Positions 5,372-7,856 of a stretch of 7,856 nucleotides of DNA are shown in pieces. Below the pieces are notes generated by a model, which saw only the letters and a list, made by a program, of their open reading frames with translations, made no database searches and had not been told where the DNA came from. Made by a program: the position numbers and the translations under genes. How positions within the stretch are numbered: the stretch's first letter is position 1; each line of letters begins with the position of its first letter. The DNA comes from Candidatus Parcubacteria bacterium (GTDB lineage Bacteria > Patescibacteriota > Minisyncoccia > Phycocordibacterales > PALSA-1337): NCBI GenBank assembly GCA_023264475.1, contig JAHFMA010000024.1:1-7856 (forward strand), given 5' to 3'.

Positions 5372-5417
5372 GGGCCTGTATGAGGCATACAGGCCCTGCG
5401 TTCGAGTCCAATGTCCA
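5372..5417 (+). pseudogene. tRNA-Ala-like relic with an 11-bp hairpin
   Basis: Begins GGGCCTGTA, identical to the first nine bases of tRNA-Ala(TGC) 74 bp downstream. It then carries GAGGCA, GTTCGAGTCC (identical to that tRNA's T-arm stretch) and GTCCA. The D and anticodon arms are missing. The first 25 bases form a perfect 11-bp hairpin, GGGCCTGTATG with CATACAGGCCC and loop AGG (5372-5396). It is either a decayed tRNA copy or a structured leader; no U tract follows. Confidence 0.45.
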
Positions 5418-5445
5418 TGCAAGCATGTTCATTGTCCTCTCACTT

Positions 5446-5518
5446 GGGCCTGTAGCTCATCAGGTAGAGCGCCGCTTTTGCAAAGCGGAGGCAAGCGGTT
5501 CGAGTCCGCTCAGGTCCA
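5446..5518 (+). tRNA. tRNA-Ala(TGC)
   Basis: 73 nt cloverleaf. Acceptor GGGCCTG/CAGGTCC with G3-U70, D stem GCTC/GAGC, anticodon stem CCGCT/AGCGG with loop TTTGCAA (anticodon TGC, reading GCA and wobble), T stem AGCGG/CCGCT, discriminator A. CCA is not encoded. It is a single plus-strand gene between two minus-strand genes. Confidence 0.97.
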
Positions 5519-5523
5519 CAGAT

Positions 5524-5554
5524 AAATAAAAACGCGCACAGGTTAGTGTGCGCG
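5524..5554 (-). terminator. Intrinsic terminator of the zinc-ribbon membrane protein gene
   Basis: On the minus strand CGCGCACA, loop CTAACC, TGTGCGCG (perfect 8 bp), followed by TTTTTATTTAT. It begins about five bases after the stop codon. The T tract reaches nearly to the end of the opposite-strand tRNA-Ala(TGC). Confidence 0.92.
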
Positions 5555-5558
5555 TCGA

Positions 5559-6038
5559 TCAATACTCCTTTTGCTTGTGCAGTTTGGCGCTGAGCGCTTC
5601 GACTGCCCCTGGTGGCAGATACGGGTCTGAAAATCCCCCAGGCTCTGCATCTCTCCACATGATGATCACCTTGACCGGCTCGCTGGTAGCTGCGCAAGTC
5701 CGACAGATCTTCCTGCCAGGGAAAGCCTCATGCTCGTCCCGGAACAGCTCATCCGGCAGTTTGAGGTGTCGGCAATTGCTGCACTTGAAGGGCTTGTCGC
5801 CTCGCACGTACGGCAAGAGATATCTGATCACATGGCGCATGAAGCCTCCCATGACGGCAAGGCACCACAAGCACAGCACCCAAGGCTCGCGCACAAAATA
5901 TAAGAGCGATCCTGCGATGAAGATCGCAGTCAGCAAGAATGCGTTGAAGATGAGCTTGGCGACGGCGTCACCAAGCTTGTCGTTCAAAAACATTTTGAGA
6001 GGGCTCCATAGAGGAGCGAACAAACTCGATATTCTCAT
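5559..6038 (-). CDS. Membrane protein with C-terminal zinc ribbon, unknown function
   Basis: 159 residues. Hydrophobic segments at about 26-48 and 52-68 make a two-helix hairpin or re-entrant anchor. A basic stretch (RHVIRYLLPYVRGDK) follows, then two knuckles, C86-x2-C89 and C112-x2-C115, spaced 22 residues apart, which fits a single zinc ribbon. The tail is Pro-rich and then helical. I do not recognise a named family. ATG at 6038 has AGGA a little upstream; M16 is a less likely alternative start. It has its own TATAAT promoter and terminator and is not in an operon. It could be a membrane-tethered nucleic-acid or protein-binding factor; that is a guess from the zinc ribbon only. Confidence 0.82.
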   Translation of the reverse strand: MRISSLFAPLWSPLKMFLNDKLGDAVAKLIFNAFLLTAIFIAGSLLYFVREPWVLCLWCLAVMGGFMRHVIRYLLPYVRGDKPFKCSNCRHLKLPDELFRDEHEAFPGRKICRTCAATSEPVKVIIMWRDAEPGGFSDPYLPPGAVEALSAKLHKQKEY

Positions 6039-6047
6039 GTCAAAGTC

Positions 6048-6057
6048 CTATTTGAAG
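6048..6057 (-). repeat. Leader motif CTTCAAATAG, copy 1
   Basis: Minus-strand 10-mer ending 9 bases before the ATG of the 159-residue gene. The same 10-mer precedes the next gene upstream at 6384-6393. Both lie in predicted leaders of about 34 nt. Confidence 0.5.
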
Positions 6058-6078
6058 TTGGGTTCTCTATTCGCCGAG

Positions 6079-6108
6079 ATTATATTCCTAAGCCAGCGAT
6101 ATTGCCAG
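6079..6108 (-). promoter_or_regulatory. Promoter of the 159-residue membrane/zinc-ribbon gene
   Basis: Consensus TATAAT (6079-6084) with a possible -35 CTGGCA (6103-6108) at an 18-bp spacing. The predicted start near 6072 gives a leader of about 34 nt. Confidence 0.6.
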
Positions 6109-6116
6109 CAGATGCG

Positions 6117-6149
6117 ACAAAAGAAAAAGCAACCGTTTTTAGGGGTTGC
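6117..6149 (-). terminator. Intrinsic terminator of the 68-residue gene
   Basis: On the minus strand GCAACC, a nine-base loop, GGTTGC followed by TTTTTCTTTT. It begins about 20 bases after the stop codon at 6170. Confidence 0.85.
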
Positions 6150-6169
6150 CTTGAGGAACTGCTCTCAGA

Positions 6170-6376
6170 TCATGCCATCGCCTGTGTCGACGGTAGCGGT
6201 GCCGGCTGGATCTCGCTCTGCCGTCTGAGGATATCCTGATGGATCTTGTCGAGGGCGTGAGTCGGGATCGGGAACCGTCCGAACTTCTCCGGCTCCTCGA
6301 TGGGTTGAGTTTGTGGTGCTGGTGGAACGGCCGCGGTCGGGGCCGGTAGAGTCCTGCTGAATAACGAGAACTTCAT
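6170..6376 (-). CDS. Small proline-rich protein, unknown function
   Basis: 68 residues. The N-terminus MKFSLFSR leads to a Pro/Ala/Gln-rich, probably disordered stretch (about 10-33). A short conserved-looking core follows (KFGRFPIPTHALDKIHQDILRRQSEIQ region, 31-57) that could form a helix, and then another Pro-rich tail. No signal peptide, no Cys. I do not recognise it. Support for a real gene comes from a near-consensus promoter (TTGACA, 17 bp, TAGTAT) and a terminator at suitable distances, although no Shine-Dalgarno site is present. It follows ddl on the same strand. Confidence 0.68.
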   Translation of the reverse strand: MKFSLFSRTLPAPTAAVPPAPQTQPIEEPEKFGRFPIPTHALDKIHQDILRRQSEIQPAPLPSTQAMA

Positions 6377-6383
6377 GTACGTG

Positions 6384-6393
6384 CTATTTGAAG
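6384..6393 (-). repeat. Leader motif CTTCAAATAG, copy 2
   Basis: Identical 10-mer to that at 6048-6057, here ending 7 bases before the ATG of the 68-residue gene. Flanking bases are also partly shared (TAG-n-AC before ACATG). Confidence 0.5.
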
Positions 6394-6416
6394 GTTGTGT
6401 TAACGATCCGCTAACA

Positions 6417-6445
6417 ATACTAATATACTATTTAGCGTTTGTCAA
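6417..6445 (-). promoter_or_regulatory. Promoter of the 68-residue gene, overlapping the end of ddl
   Basis: Perfect TTGACA (6440-6445) lies inside the last ddl codons, followed by a 17-bp spacer and TAGTAT (6417-6422). The predicted start near 6410 gives a leader of about 34 nt. Confidence 0.65.
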
Positions 6446-7424
6446 TGGCTAAGGCAAGTTGCACGAGATGGTCTGCTAGCTCCGTGAGACTGCTGCCGAC
6501 GGCGCGTAATGCCTTCGGGACGAGAGACTCTTGGGTCAGGCCAGGAAGGGTGTTGGCTTCAAGGACATATATCCCCCGTCGCGGGTGGATGATGAAATCG
6601 GTCCTGGAATAATGTCGCAGGCCAAGCAGGCTATGGACCTTGATGGCGAGCTCCTCGATCTCCTTCTTGAGCTTGGCTGGGAAGGTGGCGGGGACGATCT
6701 CCTCGGACTTGCCTTGGTACTTGGCCTCATAGTCGAAGAAGCCGTTGTGCGTGCGGATCTCGACGGGCGGCAGAGCGTAGAGCTCCTGGCCGCGGAAGCC
6801 CTCGATCACGCCACAGGTGGTCTCGATACCGGGAATGAGCTCCTCTACCAGCACGGCATGGCCGTGCCTAGCGGCTTCGATGAGCGCCGGAGCGATGTCG
6901 GCATGTTTGCGGACGATAGCGACGCCGACTGAGGAGCCGGCACTGGCCGGCTTGATCACAGCGGGCATGAGGAAGGTCATGAAGAGGTCACGAGCTGCGG
7001 CCACGGGATCGTCCTGGATGTCTTGCGACGGGATCTCCTTCCAATATGGGGATTTGACGCCGTGCGCCGTGAGGACTTGCTTGGCCAGGATCTTATTCAT
7101 GCCTATGGCGGAAGCGAGCGAACCAGAGCCTGTGAATGGCATGCCGTGAGCTTCGAGGATGGATTGGACCTTGCCGTCTTCCCCGTATGCGCCGTGAAGA
7201 GCGTTGAAGGCTACATCCATATGATGATGGGCGTCCGCCGGCTCGAACGGCAAGCCGTTCACATGCCAGGTGCCATCTTTGTCGATGAAGATGTCGCGAG
7301 CATCGTAGCCAAGCTCGGGATCCGCGCGTAATGCCTCGAGCACGGCCTTGCCAGTTTCCATGGAGATGGCGTGCTCGCTACTAGGGCCGCCGCGCAAGAC
7401 TCCGACTTTGATACGATGATTCAT
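6432..7424 (-). CDS. ddl: D-alanine--D-alanine ligase
   Basis: 330 residues, a normal length. This ATP-grasp enzyme joins two D-Ala with ATP for peptidoglycan precursors in the cytoplasm. The N-terminal substrate loop is LRGGPSSEHAIS with E17. ALHGAYGEDGKVQ lies at 75-87 and TGSGSLASAIGMNK at 98-111. The ATP-binding lysine is in VIKPASAGSSVGV (K158, glycine-serine loop 163-167). VEELIPGIE lies at 193-201 and the YEAKY motif at 232-236. Metal ligands are D276, E289 and N291 in LEANTLPGLTQESLVP. ATG at 7424 has no Shine-Dalgarno site but sits 8 bases after a perfect extended -10 box. It follows uvrC after 59 bp. It indicates that this cell makes its own peptidoglycan dipeptide. Confidence 0.97.
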   Translation of the reverse strand: MNHRIKVGVLRGGPSSEHAISMETGKAVLEALRADPELGYDARDIFIDKDGTWHVNGLPFEPADAHHHMDVAFNALHGAYGEDGKVQSILEAHGMPFTGSGSLASAIGMNKILAKQVLTAHGVKSPYWKEIPSQDIQDDPVAAARDLFMTFLMPAVIKPASAGSSVGVAIVRKHADIAPALIEAARHGHAVLVEELIPGIETTCGVIEGFRGQELYALPPVEIRTHNGFFDYEAKYQGKSEEIVPATFPAKLKKEIEELAIKVHSLLGLRHYSRTDFIIHPRRGIYVLEANTLPGLTQESLVPKALRAVGSSLTELADHLVQLALAIDKR

Positions 7425-7432
7425 TGCGCGTA

Positions 7433-7441
7433 ATTATAACA
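7433..7441 (-). promoter_or_regulatory. Extended -10 promoter of ddl, likely leaderless
   Basis: Minus-strand TGTTATAAT is a perfect TGnTATAAT. Only 8 bases (TACGCGCA) separate it from the ddl ATG, so the start of transcription would fall at or within a base or two of the ATG. No good -35 is visible, as expected for an extended -10 promoter. Confidence 0.65.
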
Positions 7442-7483
7442 TCAGTCTCGGCGAGAAGTTATTGCTCCTGCTGGGAATGTTTT

Positions 7484-7856
7484 TCAGGAGAATGATCTCT
7501 TGGCTCTCCTAAGTCTATGATACTTGATTGCGAATCTGTGAGCCTCGGCATTGAGCGCGATGATGGCATCGTGGTAGCGACTGACTAGGTCGGGGTTGCC
7601 GATGAGGGTGTCGGCCTTGTGATGCTCGTCCTTGGTCACGGCGATGACAGGAATGGTGATGCGGCGTGCGGATAGGACGCCCTCGGCATGGCGAGCTTGG
7701 ACTTGATTGCCGTCGACGACGATGAGGTCGGGATACGGCCACTCGGGATGATTGAGGCGGCGGGACAATATCTCGGTGAGGCCGGCGATGTCGTCGTTCT
7801 GGTCCTTGGAGACCTTGAACTTGCGATATTCATTCTGGGACAGTTGACCGTTCTCG
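7484..7856 (-). CDS. uvrC: Excinuclease ABC subunit C, C-terminal part (off right edge)
   Basis: The last 123 residues of the protein. The frame enters from the right edge with a NEYRKFKV stretch, then WPYPDLIVVDGNQVQ (the Asp is one of the metal ligands of the RNase H-like 5'-incision nuclease). PVIAVTKDEHH, TLIGNP and AEAHRFAIKYHRLRR follow (the His belongs to the same active site in known UvrC). The protein then stops (RAKRSFS, TGA) where most UvrC proteins continue into a tandem helix-hairpin-helix domain, so this copy lacks that domain. UvrC makes both cuts in nucleotide excision repair with UvrA and UvrB. No clear terminator follows; ddl begins 59 bp downstream. Confidence 0.92.
   Translation of the reverse strand, partial: ENGQLSQNEYRKFKVSKDQNDDIAGLTEILSRRLNHPEWPYPDLIVVDGNQVQARHAEGVLSARRITIPVIAVTKDEHHKADTLIGNPDLVSRYHDAIIALNAEAHRFAIKYHRLRRAKRSFS

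Noticed and set aside
4176..5522. Direct repeat AGGTCCACAGA at the 3' ends of tRNA-Ala(CGC) (4176-4186) and tRNA-Ala(TGC) (5512-5522), flanking the PEP-CTERM region, as attachment sites of an inserted element
   Set aside because: Seven bases are the shared alanine tRNA acceptor end, expected between isoacceptors. Only CAGA is extra, and no integrase or other mobility gene lies between.
5548..6228. 226-codon plus-strand frame spanning the zinc-ribbon gene and its flanks
   Set aside because: It crosses a terminator and promoter of the opposite strand and mirrors the minus-strand gene, whose zinc-ribbon and membrane segments and signals are convincing.
1..7856. CRISPR array, transposase, rRNA, riboswitch or T-box leader
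   Set aside because: No regularly spaced repeats, transposase-like frames, rRNA-like stretches or recognisable riboswitch/T-box motifs were seen when reading both strands.

Overview
The window most resembles a Patescibacteria (Candidate Phyla Radiation) genome, probably Parcubacteria-like. This rests on the style of the LeuRS, Ddl and UvrC proteins, tightly packed genes, frequent lack of Shine-Dalgarno sites, tRNAs mostly without encoded CCA, and many very small genes. The assignment is inference. One gene, a PEP-CTERM surface protein, would look more at home in Verrucomicrobia or Proteobacteria.

Layout, left to right: the 5' part of leuS (minus, running off the left edge), ychF, zwf and a 63-codon membrane-protein gene form a minus-strand run preceded by tRNA-Val(CAC) and tRNA-Pro(GGG). 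A divergent intergenic region separates this from a plus-strand tRNA operon: Ala(GGC), Pro(CGG), Ala(CGC). Then come several short minus-strand units, most with their own promoter and terminator: a 29-34 residue Cys/His-rich peptide, a 250-residue PEP-CTERM protein, a 159-residue membrane/zinc-ribbon protein and a 68-residue proline-rich protein. A third plus-strand tRNA-Ala(TGC), preceded by a tRNA-like hairpin relic, sits between the PEP-CTERM and zinc-ribbon genes. Finally there is ddl (D-Ala-D-Ala ligase) and the 3' end of uvrC, which runs off the right edge.

The outstanding observation is at the left edge. The LeuRS reading frame passes, without a stop, from the normal N-terminal catalytic, zinc and pre-editing segments straight into what looks like the start of an RBBP9/YdeN-type alpha/beta (serine) hydrolase. 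The change falls where the CP1 editing domain should unfold. Either a hydrolase is inserted into the editing domain or it replaces it. The window ends before the hydrolase nucleophile, so this cannot be resolved here.

Functionally, the large genes are housekeeping: translation (leuS, ychF, tRNAs), NADPH supply (zwf), peptidoglycan precursors (ddl) and DNA repair (uvrC). The small genes between them are lineage-specific and mostly of unknown function. Regulatory signals are unusually readable: several near-consensus promoters, a 17-bp palindrome at the PEP-CTERM transcription start, a shared leader motif before two small genes, hairpin-plus-U-tract terminators, and TATAAT boxes so close to start codons that leaderless mRNAs are likely.
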